Positions 49,086-61,110 of a stretch of DNA of 64,000 nucleotides are shown here, in pieces; position 1 is the first letter of the stretch, and the number at the start of each line of letters is the position of its first letter. A model generated the notes under the pieces. It had not been told where the DNA came from and did not search any database. It was given only the letters and a program-made list of their open reading frames with translations. This DNA comes from Amborella trichopoda (taxonomy: Eukaryota; Streptophyta; Magnoliopsida; Amborellales; Amborellaceae), in NCBI RefSeq assembly GCF_000471905.2, contig NW_006499848.1:619788-683787 (forward strand), in the 5' to 3' direction. The translations under genes were made by a program, and so were the position numbers.

Positions 49086-51985
49086 ACTAGAAAAAGGGCA
49101 AGCTTTCTATGCTTCCCCTTATCCAACTCTTCATGTTGAATGGAGGGCTAAGATTGCCCCAATCACAATGTCACGTCTCTACACTATTTTATTTTTAATT
49201 TTTTTCTATAAACTATCTTGACACAAAATTTTGGACGTCCAATCCTCTATTAAACTCATACTATCGAAAAATATAAAAAAAATATTTCCAATAAAATAAA
49301 ATGATCAAGATACCCTTAAAATTTCAAGAGGTATTTTGGTCATTATATTTTATCGAAAAATTATTTTTAATTTTTTTATAGGTGCGCTCCAATGAGAAGA
49401 TGACACGTAGCAAATTTTATATTCATACAATTTGTATAAAAAAAAAACTAAAAATAAAATACTTTAATACGTCAAGTCTAAGATCAAGTGGTGAGCGGCT
49501 CTCTTGATCAAAATTGGACAGCTAGATGGTAAAGGAAGCATAGATCTTCTATACTGTAGAGGAAGTATAGAAACCTTTCTCAACGGAAAATGGATAGCTA
49601 AAAAAAAACAAAAAAAGAGAAAGAAAAATAGCATAAATAGAGATGGGGAAGGGGAAGGGAGAGGGCAATACTGGTTAGAGAGAGAGAGGGGATATTGGAA
49701 AGACAGAAAGATGAGGGAGAACATGGCAGTGGGTAGAGAGAGAGAAAAGGGGTCTAGTAGAGAGAAGATTTTAGAAGAAAAAGGAGGAAAGGAAAGAGGA
49801 GACCCCACAAAGAGAAAGGCAAAACAGGTCGAGACACTCTTAAAATCCAATACCATATCTCTCTCTTAATTCTTATTCATGTTCTCTTAATTCTATCTCT
49901 CTCTTAATTATTATTTCTTATTCATGTTCTCTTATGCATGTTTTGAAATACAAAAGGCGCCCAATTCTCACCAAAACCCTCTCTCACTAAAACAAGAAGT
50001 TATTTCTTTCTCTAGAAAATATATGTTTCTTTATTTGGTAGTAATTGAGGGTTAGAATCAATCATGTTTGAAACCAAGTATTGTAGTCTTCAACAGGAAA
50101 ATAAAGGCCAAACCAAATTCTTTTTAAAAAATTGCATCTCTTTCTAATGGAGATAAAAGAAGCATCTTTGACATTTTAAAATAGACCAGATATTGAAGGC
50201 TTCCTAAGTAAGAACATGTGGTTTCAATCTATTATTAACAATTTAACACAAAAGAATTTGACACCAAATTCTCGTTTTAAAATTAAAATAACCATGTCTG
50301 CTCCAGTATTCCCCTCTCTCTCTCTCTACCAGTCTAGTTCTCTCTCTTTATCAGTGATTAAGAAAACATCGGGTTGGCACGGAATCGCTTAGTTCGACAG
50401 GCGAAATCGATCACCTCATTCTGGTTTTACGTATATAAAAAAAAACGATCGAGTCTAGAAGGAAATCGACAATTTTGTACAATAAAACTGTGATTTTATG
50501 TGCAAAATGGTGATTCGAACCAGTTTTTTGCCAGTTCACTATTTTTTACACGTTTTTTCGCCGGTTCACTGTTGTTTCAGCACAATACGATGATGATATA
50601 GATTGCCAATTCACTTATTTGAACATGTTTTTTGAGCGTCCGATCCGGGTCGCCCATCTATTTTTGAAATCATTGCCCTCTATTATTTTTGTTTCATTAT
50701 TCCAATTAATTATAAGATTTTTCTTCGACAACTTTAATGACCGAAAAGCTAAATATGTATTACAAGTAGGTCCAATCCTCAGCATCATAATATGGGCAGT
50801 AACCAACGGTCAGGATCGGGAGCTGCCCTTCCCTATAGGTAGATCTTGACTGTTCATCTTGCATCGAGTGAGGGGTATATTGGTCATTTCTCCCGACTCG
50901 TGCCTTTTACGGGAAGTAAAAGAATTTTGGAAAGGGAGCAAGTGCATTTAGGACTTATGGTGGGACCCACATATATCTAGAATAAAGTTACCCAGATGGA
51001 CGGTCCAGGTTCTATCCAGCGATCATGTTTGTGGATTATCGGCCACACGATGCAAACTCTAGGACTGTTTCGGGCTTGTATGGATCGACACATCAAACAA
51101 AGCACTCTCTTTGCTCTCTTGTTTTCAGAGAGAGAGAGAGAGAGTAGCATTCTCTCTTGTTTTAGAGAGAGAAAGGAGCAAAAGCGTGTTTTTAGTAGAG
51201 AGAGAGAGAGTAGCATTCTCTCTTGTTTTAGAGAGACGAGGAAAAGCGTGTTTTTTTTAGCTTCTTTCTTTTTCCATTCCATGCTTTTGTGTCTTTCTCT
51301 TTCAACTTTTTTTTTTTTCTTTTTTTTTTAAAAAAAATCCTTTGAGAGCTCGAAAGGCCATCACTAAGGGATGAGAATGCATAAAAGCAAAAGCTATTAG
51401 AAATTTGACAACGATTCTATAGTGGCTTTATAGAAAACTTAGCACATAAGAGAGAGAGGTCCTAATGCCACCTTATGGACCCAAAACAATAATACTAGTT
51501 AGAGAGAGAGAGCTGTACAACAACCAACTAGAGAGAGAGAGCTACAATACTGTTTACGCTCAAATTTGTGCCGATCTCAAAGAGAGATCAACTCAAGTAT
51601 CATGCAGAACGAGTAAAATTTATGAAACAGTAGAGAGAGTGAGGCCACTCAAAAGAGAAAGAATCACTAATTCCAATAACCTTTTTCACAAGAAAGTAAT
51701 CGGTAGGACTTCCTCATTTCTTTGTATTTCAAGTGAATCATAAAAAAATAGATTTAGAGCCCTAAAGTGTACATCTTGAATGTCATCCAACCATCTAATT
51801 TTAGTGGACACTGGAACGGTCACTTGCATCATTTTGAAATCTCCAAATCCATCTTTCTAGGACAAAAAAAATATTTGGGGGAATTTAGAAGGGCTTTTAG
51901 ATCTTCAATCCAACAAATAATGGATTTTAAGTGGGGGCTTGTGCTAACTCTACTCGGTCACAAAATCCCAACCAATAAATAGTTT
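49086..51985. other. Intergenic DNA with GA-rich segments
   Basis: 49620-49810 is purine-rich and open in several frames. A stretch from about 50353 ('cagtgattaagaaaacatcg') resembles the tip of the 55792 TIR element, but no partner tip was found. At 51120-51240 a block of GA plus 'gtagcattctctcttgtttt' and 'agagaga' occurs twice (offset about 66), each able to form a GA/CT hairpin. No gene. Confidence 0.5.
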
Positions 51986-52030
51986 GTCATCATCATCCGA
52001 GTCTTATCCAAACTATTTGAGACCAGCTAA
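51985..52030 (-). mobile_element. RTE-type LINE 3' tail fragment
   Basis: 'catcatcatcc' followed by 'cttatccaaactatttgaga' and 'ccagct' is the reverse of the RTE tail also seen at 32520-32580 and 63706-63750. Confidence 0.5.
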
Positions 52031-52730
52031 ACAAATCATATTATGTCATCCCACTGTAGCACTTCAACTAAATAAAACATAAAATAAAATAAAAAAAACT
52101 CTCCAACGAGAATTACCAAACCCCAACTTATTTGTGTGTGTGTTTATGTGTGAGAGAGAGAGAATAAGTTTCCTGTATTTCCTAATCATATAATATAGAT
52201 TTTGAATACGCAACCACTGAGTTGAAATTACGGTGGTAGCACCCCTACACCTTAATCACCACGTTATGGTTTTCCACTGACACTACCCCACTAATATATA
52301 AACAAAAACAAAAAACTAACTCCTAACCTAACAAACTTTCCTACTTTATATTTTTAAGTTTGAAGTATGTCCTTTGATTGAATTTAGTCCAATCCAGAGT
52401 CCATTTATCTTTAGAATTCATGGTATGTCTCTGTTTTGGTCTTTGTAAACCTAGTCATAGAACATTTTAAACTATAGTGACCCCATACTTGTCACCATAT
52501 TTTAAGAAGACTATGCATGTGTTTTAGTTTTGAAAATAACAATAATTCCGGGTCATGAAGGCATTAAATGCTATTGAAATAGTCCAACCCAAATTATCTA
52601 AGGAATGGGCTCTAGGCTGAGGTGGTCAAGGCGGTGGTTGCTGTACATTGACGGCCACATTCCATTCCTACCATGTCCTAAGTAAAACATTTGAAAGAGG
52701 GTGATGTCTATAAGGTACCCACCTTATTAA
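52031..52730. other. Intergenic DNA
   Basis: A possible tRNA-derived SINE trace on - at 52180-52270, with words like 'gttgaaattac' and 'ggtggtagc'. No gene. Confidence 0.35.
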
Positions 52731-52749
52731 AAGGGCATTTAATAGAATG

Positions 52750-53047
52750 AGGGTGATGTTAATAAAGCGCACCCTTATACTATACAAGTAAAGCGCACCT
52801 CTAAATTACGCTAGATGTAGTTCAAATGTCAGATCCTAAGAAATATATAGTACAAATCAAGCAAATCTATAAATTATTTAAGATTTTAAAAATAGATAAC
52901 TTATTACAAAATGTATTATTTTGAGAACTTGAATTTTTTTCCTTTATATATCAAAACACCTCCATGTCGAGAATATCAATTAAATTGTTTTTCCAACTTT
53001 GGAAAACTGGATTTTTTAGGTGCACTTTGCTTCTATATATAAACTTT
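52750..53047 (-). mobile_element. Family A MITE, divergent reverse copy
   Basis: 'gcgcacctctaaattacgc' at left, 'cttattacaaaatgtattat' inside, and 'aggtgcactttgcttctata' then 'tataaacttttg' at right. The termini are degraded. Confidence 0.5.
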
Positions 53048-53212
53048 TGTCAAAAAACGGAAGTCAGAGAAACTTAATTTAAGAGTTTTTGACGTTTTCT
53101 AAGCCTCCTTACTACTCGAAGGTCCAAATCGAAAAGGAAAGATCCATAAGAATAGACAAGAGTGGAAGAATTACGCTAAGAATTGAGGTTGCTGAACATT
53201 TACTGCATCAGT

Positions 53213-53330
53213 GCTCCCGCTTTGGCTAAGTGGTAGACATATCAGTTTGGATGAGTGAGATCGAGATTTTGAACAGTCGAAATTCATCTCAAGAAAGTCC
53301 AAATAAATGAATCTAGCTCTTTCTATTTAT
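53213..53330 (+). mobile_element. Possible tRNA-derived SINE
   Basis: 'tttggctaagtggtagac' looks like a pol III box A and 'gagattttgaac' about 40 bases on like a weak box B. The sequence does not fold as an acceptable tRNA and has no paired acceptor stem. Confidence 0.35.
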
Positions 53331-54400
53331 TTTTATTTATTTTTTAATTATTGGTAAATTCCAACTTTCCAGCCAACACAGTTTTCTTGTTACTTCAAAC
53401 CCCTTGCTAAAGTGCACTGAGACAATTATAAGAAACCCCAGTTTAAGAATATAATGGTTGAAGAAGATTCATGATTTTTATTGAAATAAAAGCACCATCT
53501 AATCCTTATCTCTGCATTTGGGAGATTCAGTTTACTGTATTGGGTTGCATCATTCCAAATTTTCCTCGCACCTGCATATTGATTTTTGGTTCTTAGGTTT
53601 CCTTTGGACCTCATGGTAGTCCTATCAAAGCATTATCCGCTTTTGCTCCCAAGAGAGCATATTGTCGATTTACTCCCTCGGGGAAAAGCCAATCTAGAAG
53701 TGTTTTTAGCATAACCAAATTTTGGGGACATAACCTTCTCAACCCATATGCCGAATTCAATAAACAAAAAATTAATTGCATTCCGTGTAGGCTTAAAAAA
53801 ATAATGCCTAAAGGTTGTGTAGAAACCATCTAATTTTTGAAGTGTGCGTGAGATCTAAGAGTTAAGAAACTTTTCAAATGTTTTATTTTGAACATAATCA
53901 TCTAGTGATTTTTGGTAGATTTCAAATTTTGGGACTAAAAAGATCTTTCAAGGTAATTCTTCTTCCAAGGGAGTAAGTGTATAGTATTGCTCCCACAGGA
54001 GTAAAATGTATGAGCTCTATTGTTATTAGCCTTCGTGGAGTCCTGAAAATAATTTTTTCTTTAATGGTCATAATCAAGTGGAACAATGTCCAATTTTTTT
54101 TGTGAGTGTTTGTGAATGTTAAAGCATATTCTTTTCCTATTATGTCAATCAAACATGACTTATTAGCAGCATTGTTCTAATACACAAAATTCTATCCCTT
54201 AACTTGTACAATCAAACATGATTTATTAGCGGTATTTTTATAATAAACAAAATTCTATTTCCTAACTTGCACATGTGGCTTGGCATGCCCGCATATCACC
54301 CATGATAGGCAAGTATGAGGCGTTTTAAAGAAAAGGCCACCCAAACTAGGCTTGTATTTTTTTTTGCATGACCCACTTTCATGGACTGCAGGGGATCAAT
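53331..54400. other. Intergenic DNA
   Basis: Two adjacent short frames on - (53426-53614 and 53611-53829) read like a once-continuous protein (for example YALLGAKADNALIGLP) but I do not recognise it. About 54150-54260 has a short direct repeat ('caatcaaacatga', 'ttattagcg'). Confidence 0.35.
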
Positions 54401-55015
54401 TAGGGGTGGCAACGGCCCACGTTGGGTTTAGGTCGATCTTGACCCAAACTCGTCCCGACTAGGTCTAACTTGGACCTAGGCCCAACTTTGACCGGGGTTG
54501 GGTCCAACTCATTTGAACCAGGATTGGATCCACCCAGTCGGGTTGGGTCCAAGTCTAAAAATAAAAAATAAAAATTTATCTACTATAATGTTAATATTAT
54601 TTAATTTATGAATAATGATCTTATGAGACCCTCCCACACCCATGTGTGTAGGACCTTAAAAGATCACCATTAAATTTGGCACAGATCTCTAAAAAAGTTA
54701 TTAGGGACTTACTTTTCTAGATATCTATACCAAATTTAATAGTGATCCTTTGGAGTCCTACACATATAGGTGTGGAAGGGTCTTATAGGATCATTGCTAT
54801 TAATTTATAGAGTTATAGATTTTATACTTGTATATGCTAGGTCATAGGTCAGTTTGGGTCGGGCTAACCTTGACTTGACTGGATAGGGTCCAAACCAGAC
54901 TTGGACCAAACCTAACCTAGGTAAGGTTCAAGTCATTTGAACCCAGAGCTGACCCGCAAGATTCAACACCTAAACCTAGACCCGATTGGATGACCCAACC
55001 CGTTTGCCACCCCTA
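54401..55015. mobile_element. hAT-like MITE, 615 bp
   Basis: Left tip TAGGGGTGGCAACGG; the right tip, read inward, is TAGGGGTGGCAAACGGGT. The flanks GGATCAAT and AGATTGAT match at 5 of 8, a decayed 8-bp duplication. Subterminal 'gggttgggtcc' and 'gacccaa' repeats on both sides. No transposase. A second, younger MITE sits inside. Confidence 0.7.
54610..54799. mobile_element. 190-bp foldback MITE nested in the hAT-like element
   Basis: Nearly the whole element is one inverted repeat. The left arm 'aatgatcttatgagaccctc' mirrors the right arm 'gggtcttataggatcatt', continuing through 'accattaaatttgg' and its mirror 'ccaaatttaatagt', with a short loop near 54700. Flanked by a perfect 9-bp duplication TTAATTTAT (54601-54609, 54800-54808), as for Mutator-type elements. 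Confidence 0.8.
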
Positions 55016-55211
55016 AGATTGATGGTCTCTCTCTCCATGCATTCACTCCTCCAATTAAATGAGCTCTCTCTCTCTCCGGACATCCTTTCATACCTCTCTC
55101 TGTCTCTCTCTGCCTCCACTATGTCTCTCTCTACCTCCACATCCTTTCATACCTCTCTCTGTCTCTCTCTCTGCCTCCACTATGTCTCTCTCTACCTCCA
55201 CTATTATGTTA
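55016..55211 (+). repeat. CT-rich tandem repeat
   Basis: 55075-55200 holds two copies of a block with 'cacatcctttcatacctctc', 'tgcctccactatgtctctct' and 'ctacctcca' (offset about 58). Confidence 0.8.
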
Positions 55212-55612
55212 AAGAAAAAGTTTATATAAAGATGCTACCTTATAATGTAGAACTACGATGCCCCTAAAAAATCCATTAGAAAAGATAGTTTTAATATTGA
55301 AAAACCTTTTGCTTGATTATCTCGACATTGAGATGTATGACTATGAAAAATAAACAGAATTTAAGTTTAAAAAATAGTGCATTTTACAACATATTATCTA
55401 CACCGTCCATTTTTCAAGATTTTAATATGTTTATAGATCTTTGATTTTAACTATTTTTAAATTTTAAAATTTTATAATTAAATATAAAAATAGATTTTAA
55501 GATAATCTTAAAAACATTTTACATCAAAATTATATACCAAGATAAAATTTGAAGATGCACCTTACCCCTACACCTACGGATGCATCCGTATGCAACCTGC
55601 ACCCTTTGGTTA
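55212..55612 (+). mobile_element. Family A MITE
   Basis: Begins 'aaaaagtttatataaagatg', contains 'cctaaaaaatccattagaaa' and 'attatctcgacattgagatg', and ends 'tatgcaacctgcaccc'. The flanks TTATGTTAA and TTTGGTTAA match at 7 of 9. Confidence 0.65.
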
Positions 55613-55791
55613 ATATCTTACTTTTCTCCCTATTTTTCGACCATTCCTTTTCCCAGAAAAGGCAACGGTGGGTGAGGGGTAATATCGGTAAAACTCTTAT
55701 GATATGATGCACGGAGAAACTATCCATCCCTCGATTCAAAATATTTTCAACATTCGTAATAAAATAAGGGAAAAGTTTGTATAGTGCCGAG

Positions 55792-57798
55792 CAATGATAT
55801 AAAAAGCGGATCGGTGATCTGCATCAGGCATCTCAAAAATCGATCCGGATCGGTGAATCAGCGATATGGATAGAGAGTCGGCTGAATCGATCGGATTAAA
55901 GCTTCAAAAAAATCTAAAAAAATTATTAAAATTCATTATAAATGTTGTTTTTTGGGAACCCTATAAGAAATGATGGTACTACATTATTAACTTTCAGTTT
56001 TTTCATCAATTTGTGAATATTGAGATGCTCTTTCCCTGTATAAACTTAAGTATTAAATTTACATCACATAAAAAAAAAATCATAGCATTATCATGGATAA
56101 AATATATAACTATACATGGACTATAATAGAGAATAGACTAAATCAATGAAAGAATGACCATTAAAATCTTATTTTGGCGAAAAACCTTAATCCGCTAAAA
56201 AAACCCAAATTATTATAACATAACTAACTATAATCTAAAATTACTACAACCTAACTAATTATAATATTATATACTGAAATTATAATTATTAGTTTATATT
56301 TTATAATTATTTTATTAGATAAATAATAACAAATTAAAAATATTTTATAATATTATCTAATTTAAAATGTATTATTGACAATTGTAAGAAAAATAATACA
56401 TTACATGATTTATAATGTAAAAATTAATAAATAAAATAAAAGATTTGGTTATCAATGTAAAAATTAATAAAATGCGTACAAATTTTGGAAAAAACACTTT
56501 AATTTATTATATGTGTTTAAAATTGCCTATTAATAACATATATTTACATTATGTTTTCATTTAATGATGTTTGAGAATTATCCCACATCGAAGAATAAGT
56601 ATTCAAATATGCTATATAAATAACTATGTAATTGGAAGATTAATGCCAGTGCGAAAACACTAGGGCATCAGTGCACATGCACACGTGCATGTGCGTGTCA
56701 CACGCGTGGCACGTGGGAGTGGTGTGTGTCCCGCGCGTGGCACATGTGGGAGTGGTGTGTGTCGCATGTGTGACACGTACGTGCATGTGCATGTCGCACG
56801 TATGACACATGTGGGAGTGGTGTGTATCCCATGTATGGGATAATGGGTGGGAGTGGTGTGTATCCCGCGTGTGGCACATGTGGGAGTAGTGACGCGTACG
56901 TGCATGTGCGTGTCGCACTTATGGCACATGTGGGAGTGGTGTGTGCCACATGTGTGGCACATGTGGGAGTGGTGTATCCATGTGTGACGCGTACGTGCAT
57001 GTGCATGTCGCCCGTATGGCACATGTGGGAGTGGTGTGTATCCCATGTATGGCACATGGGTGGGAGTGGTATGTGGCACATGTAGTGCATGGCACATGTG
57101 GAAGTGGTGTGTGTCGCATGTGTGACGCGTACGTGCATGTGCATGTCGTACGTATGGCACATGTGGCCGTGGTGTGTATCCCATGTATGGCACATGGGTG
57201 GGAGTGGTATGTATCCCACATGTGGCACATGTAGGAGTGGTGACGTATACGTGCATGTGCTTGTCGCACGTAATCAACATGTGGGAGTGGCACATGTGAG
57301 AGTGGTGACACGTACGTCCATGTGCGTGTCGCACGTATGACACATGTGGGAGTGGTGTGTATCCCACGTGCGACACATGTGGGAGTGGTGTATATCCCAC
57401 GTGTGACACATGTGGAAGTGGTGTGTGTGGTGTGTATCCCACATATGGCACATGTGGGAGTGGTGTGTATCCCATGTGTGGCACATGTGGGAGTGGTGTG
57501 TATCCCACGTGTGCTACATGTGGGAGTGGTGTGTCGCACATGTGGGAGTGGTGTGTGTCCCACGTGTGGCACATGTGGGAGTGTATATGGCTCGTGTCAC
57601 ACGTACACACGTGTGTGAGTGGTGTGTGTGGCACGCGTGATGCGTACACACGTGTGAAGGCTAGAACCGGGAGGGAACCGACAGTTCTGCTTTGGAACCG
57701 GGCGGTTCTTGATTTTGTGCTGAAACCGGCACGGCCTGTGCCGATTTCGGAGTCGAACCGAGCGAGTCCGATTCGACTCTACAATTTTTAAATCATTG
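55792..57798. mobile_element. TIR element (8-bp target duplication) bearing a minisatellite
   Basis: Tip CAATGATATAAAAAG at left; the right tip, read inward, is CAATGATTTAAAAATTG. Target duplication GTGCCGAG/GTGCTGAG (7 of 8) lies within a family A MITE. The size of the target duplication suggests the hAT superfamily. Contents: about 850 bp AT-rich DNA, the minisatellite at 56680-57645, then a GC-rich stretch with repeated 'gaaccg' words. No transposase. Confidence 0.75.
56680..57645. repeat. 33-bp minisatellite array, about 1 kb
   Basis: Core unit of 33 bp built around 'cacatgtgggagtggtgtgt' and 'atcccatgtgtgg'. It is interspersed with variant units holding 'acgtacgtgcatgtgcatgt'. Because 33 is a multiple of three, frames stay open on both strands (up to 329 codons on -, with an 11-residue Cys/His/Thr repeat), but nothing suggests translation. 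Alternating purine-pyrimidine runs are frequent. Confidence 0.95.
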
Positions 57799-58421
57799 GT
57801 GCTGAGGCTCTAAACAATTAAATTCGAGCTTACCTAAAAAATTTCACTAGACGAGGTTGTTTTGATGCCCAAATACCCTCAAACTGATCATCTCGGCATC
57901 AAGATACATGGACATGAGAAAACATAAATTTCAACTTTTGAAAATAGTGTATTTTGTATCGCATTTTTTTGTAGTCAATTTTCAAGATTTTTAAGTTTTT
58001 ATAGATCTCCCGATCTATACTATTTTTTAAGTTTTAAAATTTATAAAATATATATATATATATTTTAAGGTTATCAAAAATATTTTTAATATCGAAACCA
58101 TGTTTCTCGATACTATTTATAGGTAGGCTCTAATTTGATTGTTTAGAGCCCAGGCTCTATACAAACCGTACCCATGAAATAATATTATAAACATCTATAA
58201 TAAAATAACATATAAAATACTATTTTAAACATCCAACTTTTTAATTGATTTTTAGCTTCCAACTTGAAAACAATGCCTGCATCTACAAATCAGTGAAGAT
58301 TTTAATCATTGTAACGACTAATCAATCCTTTGGTGGATAATATCAAGGAGGCTACTTTGAACCATGGTTATCAAGGGGCCGTTTATAACACAATTTTTTA
58401 AAAATATATCAATTTTTTTTA

Positions 58422-58820
58422 GAAAAAAGTTTATATAAGGTTGCAACCTTAAAATGTAAAATTAAAAACGCACCTAAAAAATCTATCGAAAAAAGTTGTT
58501 TTAATGTTAAAAAACCCTCTAATTGATCATCTCGATTGAGATGTACAAATATGGAAAAAAAAGGAAAAAAGACTTTAAGTCCTAAAAATAATGCATCTTG
58601 CACCACATTATCTAGACCGTCCATCTTCAAGATTTTCGTGTGTTTATAAATCTACTTAATTTTAACCATTTTTGGAGTTTAAAATTTTATAATTAGATAT
58701 GAAATTAGATTTTTAGATAATCCTAACAACTTTTTACACCAAAATTATATGTTATGATAAAATTTGGAAAAGTGCCTTAATTGGATTGTTTAAAGTTGCA
58801 ACGTTACATAAACCACACCC
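58422..58820 (+). mobile_element. Family A MITE with intact inverted ends
   Basis: Left 'aaaaaagtttatataaggtt' and 'gcaaccttaaa'; right 'tttaaagttgcaacgttaca' and 'taaaccacaccc'. These are near-perfect inverted repeats of about 30 bp. This copy best defines the family. The flanks are T-rich, so the target duplication is unclear. Confidence 0.8.
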
Positions 58821-60355
58821 TTTTTTTAACCGTTTAAATATGTGATATTTTTAAAATATGGGCAAAAAACACAACATATTCATAAAAATATTAAAAACAC
58901 ACTAATTGAATTTTTTTTAAAAAAATATTCTTAAATTTTTTTTCATATTTTTATTAAGAAACTATCCCGTACACATCATGATGTGTGGGTAGAAGGGTAC
59001 ACAAGAACATTTTTAATGGTTGAGATTTCACAAGGGCATATCAGCTTGTCCTTTCATATGAAGACTCACCTGATAACAGATGTTGACAACCAAATCCTAT
59101 GGCCAAAAATTAGGCTCACATTTTTTTTTATTTAAATAAGATATTCATTTGAATTTTGCGGTGCAAATATATTTTTATAAATATAAATACCTAAACATAA
59201 TTAAAAATATTTTTAAATAATTTTAAATAAAAAAGACTAAAATACACTTAAATTTATTTTGATAAATATTTCTCATTTCAAATATTTTTAAATAAAAAAG
59301 ACTAAAATAAACTTAAATTTATTTTGATAAATATTTATCATTTCAAATATTTTTACTATTTTTATTCATTTCTACTAATAAAAAATAGAAGCCATAGCCC
59401 AAATTTCATATTAATATATTTTTTAATAAAAAATAAAATTCAATTTTAGCCTTTTGACGAGGCTAGTTCAACTTGAACCACCTTTTAAGCATCCACAATA
59501 TTTGGACAAAATACCAACCCTTTTTTGTATATCCAAAAGCATATGATTGATCCAAAATTCATATATAATTAACTGTCTTTAATTATAAAATAATTGACCA
59601 TAAGATTAATTATAACTTTGAATTTTGTAAATCCAAAATCAAGATAAATATAGGATTAATTATATATTTTAGACATAACTATATAAAATCTGTCATTGCA
59701 GGTCCCCAAGGATAAGAAAGGAGGGTTGTGTTAGGTTAATAGTTATAAGAAAAGTTTTGGTTTATCCCTATGGCTTTCATGAATCCCTACTTATAATAAA
59801 TTAATAACAGTTAATTAATGGGAAAGTATACAATGAGACTATTTATCTTTCATACAAAGTAGTCAATTAATATTGACCATTGAATGTGAAATTGAATGAC
59901 TACATTTATTATATTAACCAAGCTCAAAGTTAGAAAAAAAAATATTTCGAACTTTATGACAAGCCTAAACTATCAGATTTCATATCAGATAGTTATAAGT
60001 AATTGCGACATCCTTATACCAAACATAAATTACCTCATTGTATTCAATCCCTAATTAATGGGGTACAAACATAATTTTCTCTTAGAAATTGGGTGAATTA
60101 CTAACATCAATGTGCCAACCTAGATCCCAACTTTAAATAAATAATTTGAAGGAATTGAAGCTGTTTATTTTAGAAAATATAAATAGGGACATGCAACAAG
60201 GATATGGAGGCTACAAAAGTTCAAAATGGGAACACGAATAAATAAATCTAAGTTGGTCATTTCTGTCGGTTAGCGAAGCCAATGTTTAAAAATTAGAAGT
60301 CAGATTGAAATATAAAAGAGAATCACCCGAGACTACAAATTTGCCAGAGTCCCGT
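58821..60355. repeat. AT-rich intergenic DNA with a 65-bp tandem duplication
   Basis: About 59224-59288 repeats at 59289-59353 ('taaataaaaaagactaaaat', 'cttaaatttattttgataaa'). The rest shows no gene. Confidence 0.8.
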
Positions 60356-60523
60356 TAAGGATGGCAATTGGGTAGGGTCAATCTGCCAACCCCACCCAAT
60401 TAGGATAAACAAATCACTTAGACCTAACCAAGGTCCTGGTCCATTTTATCAAGTGCCTGGGTAGGGTCTAGGTCGGGGTTGACAGGGAATCGACCCAGCC
60501 TGACCCACCCACTGCCGCCCCCA
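60356..60523. mobile_element. 168-bp hAT-like MITE
   Basis: Tips 'taaggatggcaattgggt' and, inward from the right, 'tgggggcggcagtgggt'. Flanked by AGTCCCGT (60348-60355) and AGTCCCAT (60524-60531), 7 of 8 identical. Subterminal 'gggtagggtc' and 'gacccagcc' words as in the larger relatives. Confidence 0.7.
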
Positions 60524-61110
60524 AGTCCCATTGGTGAATCAGTTTCACTGTAATGAATTTGGACAATGCTCCAATTCAGGACCGTCCAAAATCAGATGCC
60601 TGCCTAGGTTCAAGCAATCTAAGGCCCTTCTGAGTTGGATCGGTCGATTTTCAATCCTATATGACACTCAAAATATTCATGATTATATATTTATTGTGTA
60701 AATTATCATACTCTCACACACCCTCTCGCTCTCAGCTGCAACAATTTAGCAATTGAAGTCAAAAGAAATATCCACACTTCAACAAATTAGAAGCCCCAAT
60801 TATGGTCAAAAGAAAGCACCCGAAGTCCACAATTGAATAGTGAACAAATGCACAAGGGGGCACGATCCATAAATTAAAGAGTGGACTGATTTATAAAACA
60901 CTAGTTGGATTCAGCTTATGCACTCCAACCTATACATGGTATAAAATTGAGATTACATAAATAAATAACAACACAAAAGGGGATCATTATATAACATATT
61001 TGCATTCTCATGGTTGGAAAAGCTAGATGCTGACTTACGGTGTTTGCTTGCCTGTTTTCACTGTATTGCTGTAAAATAATTAACTCAGCAGGCATTTTTT
61101 GGACCTTGAA
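60524..61110. other. 3' flank of the thimet oligopeptidase gene
   Basis: Presumed 3' UTR on - from 61110 downward, then AT-rich DNA. No gene seen. Confidence 0.5.

Larger units (their letters stand above)
55768..58173 (+). mobile_element. Family A MITE split by a 2.0-kb TIR element
   Basis: Left piece 55768-55791 ('gggaaaagtttgtatag' plus GTGCCGAG) and right piece 57799-58173 (GTGCTGAG, then 'gctctaaacaatta' to the terminal 'tatacaaaccgtaccc'). The outer flanks ATAAAATAA (55759-55767) and ATGAAATAA (58174-58182) match at 8 of 9, a Mutator-like 9-bp duplication. Confidence 0.8.

Noticed and set aside
49464-49869. Frames of 121-130 codons on both strands
   Set aside because: Low-complexity GA-rich DNA; no domain.
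50353-50600. Second copy of the CAATGAT-tipped element
   Set aside because: The left tip is similar, but no right tip or target duplication could be found.
53213-53290. Functional tRNA gene
   Set aside because: Box A and B words exist but no cloverleaf or acceptor stem can be drawn.
56660-57649. 329-codon frame on - with a Cys/His-rich 11-residue repeat
   Set aside because: It follows from a 33-bp tandem array; the other strand and other frames are open too, and there is no gene context.
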